From IMG/VR virus record IMGVR_UViG_3300018432_000031, positions 1-35,508 of that record: a stretch of DNA of 35,508 nt; one strand, 5' to 3'. The translations under genes and the position numbers were made by a program. The stretch is from a virus. The notes beneath the pieces were generated by a model that was given only the letters and a program-made list of their open reading frames with translations, searched no databases and was not told where the DNA came from. The stretch's first letter is position 1. Each line of letters begins with the position of its first letter. Below, piece after piece: positions 5,938-12,629 of the stretch.

Positions 5938-6302
5938 AGATCACCGGCAGCCGCATCGAGAACACCCACACCACCGACCCGGCCTGGGTCCGGATCGTCG
6001 TCGTTGGGGAGGAGCCGGAACAGGAGGTGGCGCGGCGGCCGTACCGTCCGTGGCGGGCCTGGCAGCAGATCGTGATGGACGAGCTGCTCGACGACGGCAT
6101 GATCCCGGCCACCATGCAGTGGTCACCCGGCGCCTGCTCCTGCGGCTGCACGCAGGGGTTCCGGCTCGGTGGGATCACCGGGCTGGTCATCACGATGCAG
6201 CTCGACCCGGAGGGCTCGCTGCCGTATCTCGACGACCACCGCTGGGACGTGCAAAGGCGGCTCGCCGACTACCAGCAGCTGAAAGCGGCGGGGCATGCCT
6301 GA
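5934..6302 (+). CDS. Hypothetical protein (122 aa)
   Basis: The ATG overlaps the upstream stop by 4 nt. The product contains a CSCGC cluster in the middle (GACSCGCTQGFRLGG), which might bind metal, and flanking beta/alpha segments. The C-terminus is helical. No family is recognised. It overlaps the next gene by 8 nt. Confidence 0.7.
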   Translation: MKITGSRIENTHTTDPAWVRIVVVGEEPEQEVARRPYRPWRAWQQIVMDELLDDGMIPATMQWSPGACSCGCTQGFRLGGITGLVITMQLDPEGSLPYLDDHRWDVQRRLADYQQLKAAGHA

Positions 6303-6669
6303 GGAGGCCAACGCCTACGACATGGGCTACGAGGCCGGGCACGCCGCCGGCCGGGTCGCGACGATCGAGGGCGAGTTCATCGAGTGGTACTCGTCCATGC
6401 TCGACGACGGGCCCGAGGCGGAGAAGGTGTGCGTCGACGCCAAGTGCGGCCACATCGTCCTCTGGTCGGAGCACCTGAAGGCCGGGCGCCAGCCGGCCGC
6501 GTTTGTCGACCTCGGCCCGGTGCTGCACCTGTGGTCCGGGCAGGGCGCCACGCTCGGGCCCGACCTGGTCGACGAGCTCGCGGCCGCGCTCACCGCGTGG
6601 GCTGCCCGGAAGCGGGCCGGTGTCACGGCCAAGGCCGCAGGTACCGGCCAGGAGGTAGCCGGTCGCTAG
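6295..6669 (+). CDS. Hypothetical protein, last gene of the operon (124 aa)
   Basis: The ATG lies within the end of the previous gene, suggesting coupling. The protein starts MPEEANAYDMGYEAGHAAGRVATIEGEFIEWY, includes one CVDAKC pair, and has a long Ala-rich C-terminal helix. There is no known domain. It is the final gene before the structured intergenic element at 6677-6749. Confidence 0.7.
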   Translation: MPEEANAYDMGYEAGHAAGRVATIEGEFIEWYSSMLDDGPEAEKVCVDAKCGHIVLWSEHLKAGRQPAAFVDLGPVLHLWSGQGATLGPDLVDELAAALTAWAARKRAGVTAKAAGTGQEVAGR

Positions 6670-6676
6670 CGTCACC

Positions 6677-6749
6677 GGTGCACGGCGGAAGCGGACCGGA
6701 CGGCTTCCCACCCGAAAGGGTGCCCGCGTCGCACGCGGGGCCGTGCACC
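6677..6749 (+). other. Perfect four-way junction element (cloverleaf-like)
   Basis: Four perfect stems abut with no unpaired base between them. P1 pairs GGTGCACGGC (6677-6686) with GCCGTGCACC (6740-6749). P2 pairs GGAAGC (6687-6692) with GCTTCC (6703-6708), loop of 10. P3 pairs CACCC (6709-6713) with GGGTG (6718-6722), a GAAA tetraloop. P4 pairs CCCGCGT (6723-6729) with ACGCGGG (6733-6739), loop of 3. This makes 28 Watson-Crick pairs in 73 nt. It is not a tRNA: there is no anticodon loop, T-arm or 7-bp acceptor. It fills the gap between an operon's end and a leaderless promoter. It could act as a terminator, a structured RNA, or a cruciform in DNA. Confidence 0.7.
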
Positions 6750-6758
6750 TTCTGCGCG

Positions 6759-6764
6759 TAGCAT
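6759..6764 (+). promoter_or_regulatory. Leaderless -10 box (TAGCAT) for gene 6772
   Basis: TAGCAT fits TANNNT and is followed by exactly 7 nt and the ATG at 6772, so transcription would start at the start codon. There is no ribosome binding site before this ATG. No clear -35 box is seen. The same arrangement occurs at four other starts in this window. Confidence 0.6.
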
Positions 6765-6771
6765 CCTCGGC

Positions 6772-7110
6772 ATGGCAGGCATGGTGGATGCAGAGACCCC
6801 GAAGCACGGAATGCAGAACGAGACGCCGATCGAGGTGGAGCGGGACACGTATCCCGCCAGCCCGCCGGCGAACCTGCAGTTCATCCCACAGGGTCCCGTT
6901 CCCGTCCCGGCCTACGACGTCGAGGACGAATGCCACGTCGAGCTCGTCATTCGCATCGGTGGTGGCCAGCTGATCCTCCGCCGCGAGTGGCAGAACGAGC
7001 AGGCCTTCCACGACGAGGGGAAGCGGGCCCTCGTCGAGGCGCACAACATGGTCCAGCTGGCCAACGTGTACGTCGACACGCCAGCCGAGGACGTCACCGC
7101 GGGGTCTTGA
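6772..7110 (+). CDS. Hypothetical protein (112 aa)
   Basis: The ATG at 6772 fits a leaderless transcript. A second ATG three codons later is also possible. The N-terminal 45 residues are polar and Pro-rich (probably disordered). A beta-rich and helical core follows (HVELVIRIGGGQLILRREWQ...ALVEAHNMVQLANVYV). No family is recognised. Its 3' end overlaps a probable minus-strand gene by 17 nt. Confidence 0.7.
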   Translation: MAGMVDAETPKHGMQNETPIEVERDTYPASPPANLQFIPQGPVPVPAYDVEDECHVELVIRIGGGQLILRREWQNEQAFHDEGKRALVEAHNMVQLANVYVDTPAEDVTAGS

Positions 7111-7240
7111 CGACCTCGCCGCCGGCGGGCGGCTCGGGCAGGCGGGACTTGCCGCCCTGATCGTCAAGGAACCGACGCAGAGAGGCCTCCAGTGCCGCGC
7201 GGGAGTCCCGCGGGCGGCAGATACGGACCTTGGTGCTCAT
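7094..7240 (-). CDS. Probable small minus-strand gene (48 aa)
   Basis: On the minus strand, an ATG (7238-7240) is preceded by exactly 7 nt and a TACCCT -10 box (7248-7253), matching the leaderless pattern of nearby plus-strand genes. The product MSTKVRICRPRDSRAALEASLRRFLDD... is basic with one predicted helix and an unstructured Pro-rich tail. It runs opposite to its neighbours and overlaps the end of the 6772 gene. No domain is recognised, and it is supported mainly by the promoter. Confidence 0.45.
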   Translation of the reverse strand: MSTKVRICRPRDSRAALEASLRRFLDDQGGKSRLPEPPAGGEVVKTPR

Positions 7241-7247
7241 GTAGTCA

Positions 7248-7253
7248 AGGGTA
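7248..7253 (-). promoter_or_regulatory. Leaderless -10 box (TACCCT, minus strand)
   Basis: Read on the minus strand, TACCCT is followed by TGACTAC and the ATG of the 48-aa gene: TANNNT, 7 nt, start codon. The 7241-7375 gap between divergent genes holds this box and small inverted repeats near 7311-7325, but no clear promoter for the rightward gene. Confidence 0.5.
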
Positions 7254-7375
7254 AATGGTTGGTCTGACACTCGCGACTCGTAACACGGGATCCAGTGACG
7301 CGCTGGGTAGCGTACGGCGTACACGCGATAAGGGACCTGAGCCGCACGACGGCCCGATCTCACAGGAAACCGCCC

Positions 7376-7681
7376 ATGGCAGACAGCTCCGATGAGGGGG
7401 CCACGATCAATGTCAGGACAACGAAGCAGTTCCGGGAGGAAGTCGACCGCGCGGCCGCGGACCTCGGGATGAACCGCTCCGCGTACGTCATCCACCAGCT
7501 GCAGAACGCGGTCAGTCGGCAGCCACCGGGCCGCCAGGTCCAGGTGGAGCGGCCACGCCGGCTGGGCATGTCGATCGCTCCGTCGCTGTGCTCACACCCG
7601 ATGCAGCTGCGGTCTGAGCCTGCCGAGGACGGCACATCGCGGTGCATGGCCTGCAACGCCGAGGTACGTCGGGTCCCGTGA
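7376..7681 (+). CDS. Ribbon-helix-helix protein with C-terminal zinc-like tail
   Basis: The ATG at 7376 follows AGGAAA (7364-7369). An upstream in-frame ATG at 7295 lacks one. The 101-residue product has the Arc/CopG layout: beta strand ATINVRTT, helix KQFREEVDRAAADLG, turn MNRS, helix AYVIHQLQNAV (about residues 9-43). Such proteins dimerise and bind operator DNA. The C-terminal part ends with C-x6-H and CMAC, perhaps a metal site. A regulator role is inferred. It overlaps the next gene by GTGA. Confidence 0.75.
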   Translation: MADSSDEGATINVRTTKQFREEVDRAAADLGMNRSAYVIHQLQNAVSRQPPGRQVQVERPRRLGMSIAPSLCSHPMQLRSEPAEDGTSRCMACNAEVRRVP

Positions 7682-7890
7682 AGGCGCCCCAGCAGTGCCC
7701 CGAATGTGGGGTGTCGCTGCGGGACAAGACGGTCCCGTTGAAGTTCCGCAAGTACAAGAAGCAGTTCACCCGCGCGCTCGCTGACCTGTCGATCGACCCC
7801 GACGGATGGGACTCCACCGATCCCGCGGAGCGGAAGAAGCGGCTGTGGATCTGCCCCGACTGCGACCACCACTGGGCCATGGCCCCCTGA
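7678..7890 (+). CDS. Zinc-ribbon protein (70 aa)
   Basis: The GTG at 7678 overlaps the previous stop. CPEC (residues 7-10) near the N-terminus and CPDC (about 60-63) near the C-terminus bracket a basic helical middle (LKFRKYKKQFTRALADL), consistent with a Cys4 zinc ribbon. No specific family. It is co-transcribed with the upstream ribbon-helix-helix gene. Confidence 0.7.
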   Translation: MKAPQQCPECGVSLRDKTVPLKFRKYKKQFTRALADLSIDPDGWDSTDPAERKKRLWICPDCDHHWAMAP

Positions 7891-7940
7891 GACGTTGTAA
7901 GTGGTTGTAGGTGCCGGAACACTCTCCGCCCCCCAAGAAA

Positions 7941-8024
7941 TGTCGTATACAAATGCTAGGTTTGTAGACATGGCAGATGAGGAGAAGCGGAGTCGTGAGG
8001 TCGTCATCTCGTTTCGTGTCTACA
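7941..8024. promoter_or_regulatory. Leaderless promoter with TGTAGACA boxes
   Basis: TAGGTT (7957-7962) is followed by 7 nt and the ATG at 7970, fitting a leaderless start. TGTAGACA (7963-7970) overlaps the start codon, and its inverse TGTCTACA lies at 8017-8024 inside the gene. A looser half-site, TGTC-GTA-TACAAA, lies at 7941-7953. GGTTTGTAGACAT (7959-7971) is identical to 984-996. Autoregulation by the ribbon-helix-helix-like product is a reasonable inference. Confidence 0.55.
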
Positions 8025-8203
8025 GGGCGGCCGCGGAGAAGGTGGATGCCGTGTCCGATCCGGTCGCGCAGCGGTTCGGGCCCAAGAGGCGACCGAAGAC
8101 CAGCATCGTCGCCCGCCATCTCCTGGCGGAAGCGATGAAGGACCCGGACCTGGTCACGAGGGTGTCCCACCAGCTGGTCTCCGAGGAGTACAACCGTGGT
8201 TAG
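7970..8203 (+). CDS. Ribbon-helix-helix-like regulator (77 aa)
   Basis: The ATG at 7970 is chosen over a longer frame from 7901 because it fits the leaderless promoter and gives MADEEKRSREVVISFRVYR, a typical start. A strand (VVISFRVYR), helix (AAAEKVDAVSDPVAQRF), basic loop (GPKRRPKTS) and second helix (IVARHLLAEAMKD) match a ribbon-helix-helix fold with an enlarged loop. DNA binding is expected from the fold. Repeated TGTAGACA boxes at its own start suggest self-regulation. Confidence 0.7.
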   Translation: MADEEKRSREVVISFRVYRAAAEKVDAVSDPVAQRFGPKRRPKTSIVARHLLAEAMKDPDLVTRVSHQLVSEEYNRG

Positions 8204-8336
8204 CCGCTGGATCGACTTCTTCATCGCCGGCGCAATCACCGCGATCCTCACGTTCCTGCTGCTGACCATGACCGGCGCGTACGAGCTGATGTTCCTCGGC
8301 ATCCAGATCACGATGCGCGGGTTGCTTCATGGGTGA
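8196..8336 (+). CDS. Small membrane protein (46 aa)
   Basis: The GTG at 8196 follows GAGGAG with good spacing and overlaps the preceding stop. One clear hydrophobic segment (FFIAGAITAILTFLLLTM, about residues 7-25) makes this a single-pass membrane protein with a short amphipathic tail. Function unknown. Immunity or superinfection exclusion is possible but unsupported. It overlaps the next gene by 8 nt. Confidence 0.6.
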   Translation: MVSRWIDFFIAGAITAILTFLLLTMTGAYELMFLGIQITMRGLLHG

Positions 8337-8949
8337 GCCGGTCCGGCTCGGCGAGGTCGTCAGTCGAGGCGAGATCCTCGCCGGCCAGCGGTACGCCGTC
8401 TCCCGCGTCGTCCGGCCGCCGCTGCGTCAGGAGGAGGAGGTGGCGCAGGTGCTGCCGCTCGACGAGCACCAGCCGGGCACGGTGGCTGTCTTTGTGATGG
8501 TGTTCCCGTACCTGCCGCCGTCCAAGAACCAGTACGACGGCTGGGAGCACGGCTGGAAGTCCAGCGCGAAGCGGAAGTGGATCCGCGCCGTCGTCGACGA
8601 GTGCAAGCGGCAGAACCTGCCGAAGGGTGTCCCGACGATCGGCCTCTCCGCCCGGCTGACGTTCCCCGGCCGCGGCTACTCCCGGGACCCGCAGAACTAT
8701 GCGTCGACGCTGTGGAACTTCGTGCCCGACGCGCTCGAGGACAAGCAGCACGGAACGTACAAGACCGGCACCGGCGACAACGTCGTGGTGCATCCGCTGC
8801 GCGGCTACGGGCTGATCCCCGACGACCGGCAGGGCCGGATCCAGTTCGGGCCGAACCTCGGCATCCAGTTCGCGTTCGACGAGCGGAAAGCCATCCCGAA
8901 GGACCGCCGGAAGCGGACCCGGATCCAGATCGCAGTGAGGATGCCGTGA
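8329..8949 (+). CDS. RusA-like Holliday junction resolvase
   Basis: The 206-residue product has PYLPPSKNQ (about 60-68), RDPQNYASTLWNFVPDAL (about 119-136) and GLIPDDRQGRI (about 161-171). RusA-family enzymes share a PPSxN start, an acidic D-x-x-N...DAL stretch and a DD pair, where Asp residues bind the catalytic metal. They cut four-way DNA junctions during recombination or packaging. The first 50 residues are extra, and a later GTG at 8449 preceded by AGGAGGAGG might be the real start. A four-way junction sequence lies 1.6 kb upstream. Confidence 0.65.
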   Translation: MGEPVRLGEVVSRGEILAGQRYAVSRVVRPPLRQEEEVAQVLPLDEHQPGTVAVFVMVFPYLPPSKNQYDGWEHGWKSSAKRKWIRAVVDECKRQNLPKGVPTIGLSARLTFPGRGYSRDPQNYASTLWNFVPDALEDKQHGTYKTGTGDNVVVHPLRGYGLIPDDRQGRIQFGPNLGIQFAFDERKAIPKDRRKRTRIQIAVRMP

Positions 8950-9275
8950 TCGTCGTCAAGATCTACCTGCCGCTCGAGGAGATCGCCACCCGGTCCTCCC
9001 AGAACACGGCTGGTCCGTGGTGGATGATCCTGAACGAGCGGCTCAAGGCCGCGGAGACCAACGCCTGGCCACTGCTGGAGCAGATGCTCGACGTGCGGAA
9101 TGCCGACTGGCGTGACTACCACTGGCAGCGTGAGCGGGTCCGTGAGGATGGGCCGATTGAGCGGGTGTTCTGCCAGATCCGGTCAATGGCCCCCGACATC
9201 GAGCCAGACGACCAGGTCGACGCCACCACGTTGATGATCGAGAACTTGCGCGAACTGAAGCAGGGGCCGACGTGA
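8946..9275 (+). CDS. Hypothetical protein (109 aa)
   Basis: The GTG at 8946 overlaps the previous stop (GTGA). The product (MIVVKIYLPLEEIATRSSQNTAGPWWMILNERLKAAETNAW...) is mixed alpha/beta with no cysteine cluster and no membrane segment. No family is recognised. It overlaps the next gene by 4 nt. Confidence 0.7.
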   Translation: MIVVKIYLPLEEIATRSSQNTAGPWWMILNERLKAAETNAWPLLEQMLDVRNADWRDYHWQRERVREDGPIERVFCQIRSMAPDIEPDDQVDATTLMIENLRELKQGPT

Positions 9276-9607
9276 TTCGCGTGGAGTTGCTGGTCCCCTT
9301 CAAGGACTACGGCAAGGTCGGGTCCCGCTACGCACTGGAGTCGTCAGGGATCCTCGACACGCTCCACAAGCAGCTGGACTCGCTGAACCCGCAGTGGCGT
9401 GACTTCCCCCACGAGACCGGCGTCGTGCAGTCCGTGAAGACGTCGGACACGCTGGTCACGATGGCCGTCGAATGCGACGCGACCGGTCCCGCTCTGACCT
9501 CGTCCCTGACCGAGGAGGGCATGATGCTCCAGATCACCGCCGACAGGCCTGAGCAGTACCGATTCCACCAGCCGCAACTGAACACCGGAGAAGGAGAAGT
9601 CCTATGA
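9272..9607 (+). CDS. Hypothetical protein (111 aa)
   Basis: The GTG at 9272 overlaps the preceding stop. The sequence begins MIRVELLVPFKDYGKVGSRYALESSG and is predicted mostly beta with a few helices. No domain is recognised. It ends with an ATGA overlap with the next small gene. Confidence 0.7.
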   Translation: MIRVELLVPFKDYGKVGSRYALESSGILDTLHKQLDSLNPQWRDFPHETGVVQSVKTSDTLVTMAVECDATGPALTSSLTEEGMMLQITADRPEQYRFHQPQLNTGEGEVL

Positions 9608-9825
9608 GACTCTGCGACGGCGGCTGCGGCCGGGAGCGTCAGATCGACTACTACTGCCTGGAGTGCCTGGCCAGCATCCCGCCACCACTGCTGGCGGCGA
9701 TGATCCACCACGAGACTGAGTTGCGGGTCCACACGCCGACGACTCAGCTGATCGTCAACTACGCCGCGGCCCGTGCGGTGACGATGCGGTACCTCCGCGG
9801 GTGGTACCGGACACCCGCAGCCTGA
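9604..9825 (+). CDS. Small N-terminal zinc-ribbon protein (73 aa)
   Basis: The ATG overlaps the upstream stop and has GGAGAAGGAG upstream. CDGGC (residues 4-8) and CLEC (about 18-21) form a likely Cys4 site at the N-terminus. A helical region follows (LIVNYAAARAVTMRYLRGWY). No family is recognised. It is the last gene before the terminase. Confidence 0.65.
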   Translation: MRLCDGGCGRERQIDYYCLECLASIPPPLLAAMIHHETELRVHTPTTQLIVNYAAARAVTMRYLRGWYRTPAA

Positions 9826-9854
9826 CCCGACCTGGCGGGTCGCCGTCCTAGGCT
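9824..9854 (+). promoter_or_regulatory. Inverted repeat and leaderless -10 box before the terminase gene
   Basis: GACCCG (9824-9829) and CGGGTC (9836-9841) form a 6-bp inverted repeat with a 6-nt spacer, starting on the last base of the upstream gene's stop region. TAGGCT (9849-9854) then precedes the ATG at 9862 by exactly 7 nt. The repeat could terminate the upstream operon or be an operator near the -35 position. The -10 call rests on the repeated TANNNT-7-start pattern. Confidence 0.55.
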
Positions 9855-9861
9855 GCCCCCC

Positions 9862-10830
9862 ATGGTCGATCGGCAGCTGGGATGGGTGACGTTCGAGGAC
9901 CCCGACGACCCGTCGATCCCGCAGTTGCCGATCCGGGCGATCAACACCCGGACGTCGCTGTGGCCTGAGCGGTGGCCGGCGATCGCGCTGCAGACGTGCA
10001 TCGACGCCGTGGAGGCGTCCCCGCCGGACGAGCGGTCGATGGTGAAGTTCAACCTCCCCTGCCATACGTGCACGGAGGCGTCGCGGTGTCTGAACGCGAA
10101 GGCGAAGGAGCTCGGCCCGCTGCTGTACGACCGGGAGATCCTGACCACCCCGCGGTCCAGCGAGTCGACGCTGTTCCCCCGCGAGCTGTTCACGCCGATG
10201 CTGAACCGGTCCCTGTCGTTCCAGCGGTCCTACTGGAAGCCCGAAGGCCAGGAGCACCGGATCGCGGTGGCGCAGGCCTGGGACCTGGCGTGGTCGGAGC
10301 GGATCGGCGGGGACTACCTGGTCAACATGACCGCGGCCGTCGACACGACGACGGGGAAGTCGCAGCTGCTGCAGATCGAGCGGTGGCAGCGGAAGACGTT
10401 CGACGAGCAGTGCCGGCTGATCGAGATGAAGTGGCGGCAGTACCGCGCCGACCTGGTCGTGGTCGAGGGCGACGCGGCGCAGAAGGTGTGGTCGCAGCAC
10501 CTGGCGTCGTCGACGAACGTTCCCGTGCTGCCGCACACTGCCGGCGACAAGCGGAACCTGGCCACCGGTGTCCCGTCTCTGCTGATCCGGTTCCAGAACA
10601 AGAAGTGGGAGTTCCCGGCCGCGCCCGGTGGGTGGCAGGCCGAGGAGATGGACAACATGCTGGTCGAGTTCGAGTCGTTCGGCTGGGAGGACGGGAAGCT
10701 GCAGGGTGTCGGTGAGCACGACGACACCGTGATGTGCTTCTGGCATCTCGACTGGGCGATCAACTCGATGCTGATCCGCGCCGTGCCGCTGGAGTCGCAT
10801 GTCGGCGTCCAGTCCGGCCGCTACAACTAG
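9862..10830 (+). CDS. Terminase large subunit, nuclease domain only
   Basis: The 322-residue product matches the part of large terminases after the ATPase: a linker with SLWPERWPAIAL, a Cys cluster CHTCTEASRC (about 67-76), and ELGPLLYDREILTTPRSSESTLFP. An RNase H-like nuclease follows with AWDLAWS (Asp about 139), VVVEGDA and GEHDDTVM near the C-terminus supplying the acidic metal ligands. It cuts concatemers during packaging. The ATPase motor (Walker A and B) is absent, and no other gene in the window has it. The start is fixed by the leaderless promoter. Confidence 0.8.
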   Translation: MVDRQLGWVTFEDPDDPSIPQLPIRAINTRTSLWPERWPAIALQTCIDAVEASPPDERSMVKFNLPCHTCTEASRCLNAKAKELGPLLYDREILTTPRSSESTLFPRELFTPMLNRSLSFQRSYWKPEGQEHRIAVAQAWDLAWSERIGGDYLVNMTAAVDTTTGKSQLLQIERWQRKTFDEQCRLIEMKWRQYRADLVVVEGDAAQKVWSQHLASSTNVPVLPHTAGDKRNLATGVPSLLIRFQNKKWEFPAAPGGWQAEEMDNMLVEFESFGWEDGKLQGVGEHDDTVMCFWHLDWAINSMLIRAVPLESHVGVQSGRYN

Positions 10831-10838
10831 GAGGTCGG

Positions 10839-12629
10839 ATGGCCGTCTCAGTGTTCTCCGCCGGGCCTCGGCCGACGCAGCCGTCGGCGTACGCCGCGCC
10901 TGGCCGGCCCGTGTCCCGGGCCCGGCAGCTGGAGGCCGACGAGGAGTTGCGGAACGCGATCATCGCCCGCAACTGGCGGTACTACGAGGGCACGCAGTAC
11001 GACCAGGACAACGCTGACGCCGCGAAGGCGCTGAACCTGCAGCCGGACCAGCGGATGCCGGAGCATCAGCGGCTCCACGCCTACTCGACGCAGATCGCCG
11101 AATGCCTCGACTTCGTCGCCAACCAGATCACCGACGGGTTCGCGTTCATCGCCAACGCAGAGGCGGTGCAGAAGATCATCGAGGCCACGATCACCGCCAC
11201 CGACCAGCTCGGCACCGGTGAGGGTGAGGACCTGTCGTTCGACGATCTCGTCATCGCCGGCGGCCTGGCCGGGGACGTGCCGTACGAGGTGATGTGGGAC
11301 CCGATCGAGGAGACGACGTACCTCGAGTTCTGGCCGGCGGAGCAGGTGATCTTCGACGTTCCCAAGGGCAAGTGGGTGGAGAAGGTCACCCGGAAGCAGG
11401 TCATCATCGTCGAGACGTTCGACGGGCAGACCGTCGTGGAGCGGGAGGTGCGGGAGCGGACCGAGTACGAGCTCGTCACCCGCATCCACTCCTCCGAGGT
11501 GGGGCCGGTCGACTTCGAGGACCCCGAGGTGGACACGCCGTACCTGCTGGGTGACCTCGAGTCGCACATGGAATGCCGCAAGCAGGTGTTCTGGGACGAC
11601 AACGAGGAGCCCGAGTCGACGGAGTGGCTGGGGCTGCCGATGATCCCGTGGGGTCTGCTCCGGATCGACAAGAAGGGCCTCACCGGGTTCCGCGGCGACC
11701 CCATTGTCACCCGGAAGGCGATCGACAACGCCGACCGGTACAACGCCAACGAGCAGCACGCCTACCTGATCGCCCGCTACAACAGCCACGGCAACATCGC
11801 TGTCGTCGGTGACCAGGCGTTCCTGAAGCTGGAGATCGAGCCGTCGGTCTCCAAGGACGTCGCCGACGTCCTCCGCTTCCCCGGCGGCACCAACGTCATC
11901 CCGATCACCCTGCCGACGGACCCGCAGATGATCGAGCACACGAAGGGTGTGACGTCGGACGCCATCTACGCCTCGTTCGGTCTGACCCGGGTGGAGCCGG
12001 ACACCCTGACCGGGCTCGGCGGCATCAGTGGGTACGCCCTGGAGATCCTGAACCGGAAGTCCGACGGCACGTTCCGCCGGATCCGGCGCACCCTGCGCGC
12101 GGATTGCCGCACGATGTGGAACATGGCCCTCGACGTCACCGCATACCGGCAGGGCGCCACCCTCACGATCCCCGAGCTGGCCGACACGTTCGAGGACGAC
12201 CACGACCGGGAGGTCCCGCCGGCGCTGCTGCAGCCGGTCAACTTCTGGGAGATCGACCCCGCAACGGTGTTCTCCGACCGCAAGATCGAAGTCCGGATGG
12301 GGTCGGGCTACATCGTCGACCACGTCATGGTGAGGGATGACTTCGTCGCCGGTCTCATCTCGCAGGAGGAGGCGCTGAGGATGATCGGCCGCTCCGACCC
12401 GGAGATCGAGAAGATCCTCGGTGAGCAGGAGGCGAAGAAGCAGGTTGAGTTCGACCGGCAGAAGGAGACCCTCGAGTTGCAGGCTCAGAACCAGCTGCAG
12501 CTGGCGGAGGTCAACGCGCAGTCGCGGCAGGAGGAGATCAAGACCGCGGCCGCCGTCGCCCCGAAGCCGCCGCCGAAGGCGTCACCCGTGAAGGCTGGGT
12601 CAACCACCGGCTCCACTCAGCGCAAGTAG
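10839..12629 (+). CDS. Portal protein
   Basis: Preceded by AGGAGG. The ATG at 10839 gives 596 residues. Position directly after the terminase, size, and the alternating wing/stem/crown pattern (N-terminal RARQLEADEELRNAIIARNWRYYEG; central GLTGFRGDPIVTRKAIDNADRY; C-terminal coiled coil QVEFDRQKETLELQAQNQLQLAEVNAQ followed by a Pro/Lys tail) fit a dodecameric siphovirus portal. It forms the vertex channel for DNA entry and binds the terminase. The last 30 nt overlap the minus-strand nuclease gene. Confidence 0.82.
   Translation: MAVSVFSAGPRPTQPSAYAAPGRPVSRARQLEADEELRNAIIARNWRYYEGTQYDQDNADAAKALNLQPDQRMPEHQRLHAYSTQIAECLDFVANQITDGFAFIANAEAVQKIIEATITATDQLGTGEGEDLSFDDLVIAGGLAGDVPYEVMWDPIEETTYLEFWPAEQVIFDVPKGKWVEKVTRKQVIIVETFDGQTVVEREVRERTEYELVTRIHSSEVGPVDFEDPEVDTPYLLGDLESHMECRKQVFWDDNEEPESTEWLGLPMIPWGLLRIDKKGLTGFRGDPIVTRKAIDNADRYNANEQHAYLIARYNSHGNIAVVGDQAFLKLEIEPSVSKDVADVLRFPGGTNVIPITLPTDPQMIEHTKGVTSDAIYASFGLTRVEPDTLTGLGGISGYALEILNRKSDGTFRRIRRTLRADCRTMWNMALDVTAYRQGATLTIPELADTFEDDHDREVPPALLQPVNFWEIDPATVFSDRKIEVRMGSGYIVDHVMVRDDFVAGLISQEEALRMIGRSDPEIEKILGEQEAKKQVEFDRQKETLELQAQNQLQLAEVNAQSRQEEIKTAAAVAPKPPPKASPVKAGSTTGSTQRK

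Noticed and set aside
6677-6749. tRNA gene
   Set aside because: The cloverleaf-like fold has a 10-bp closing stem, a GAAA tetraloop and a 3-nt loop. Anticodon loop, T-loop consensus and discriminator features are missing.
10340-10380. Possible ATP-binding motif (TTTGKS) in the terminase fragment
   Set aside because: It lies inside the nuclease domain after the first catalytic Asp, lacks the P-loop context and has no Walker B partner.
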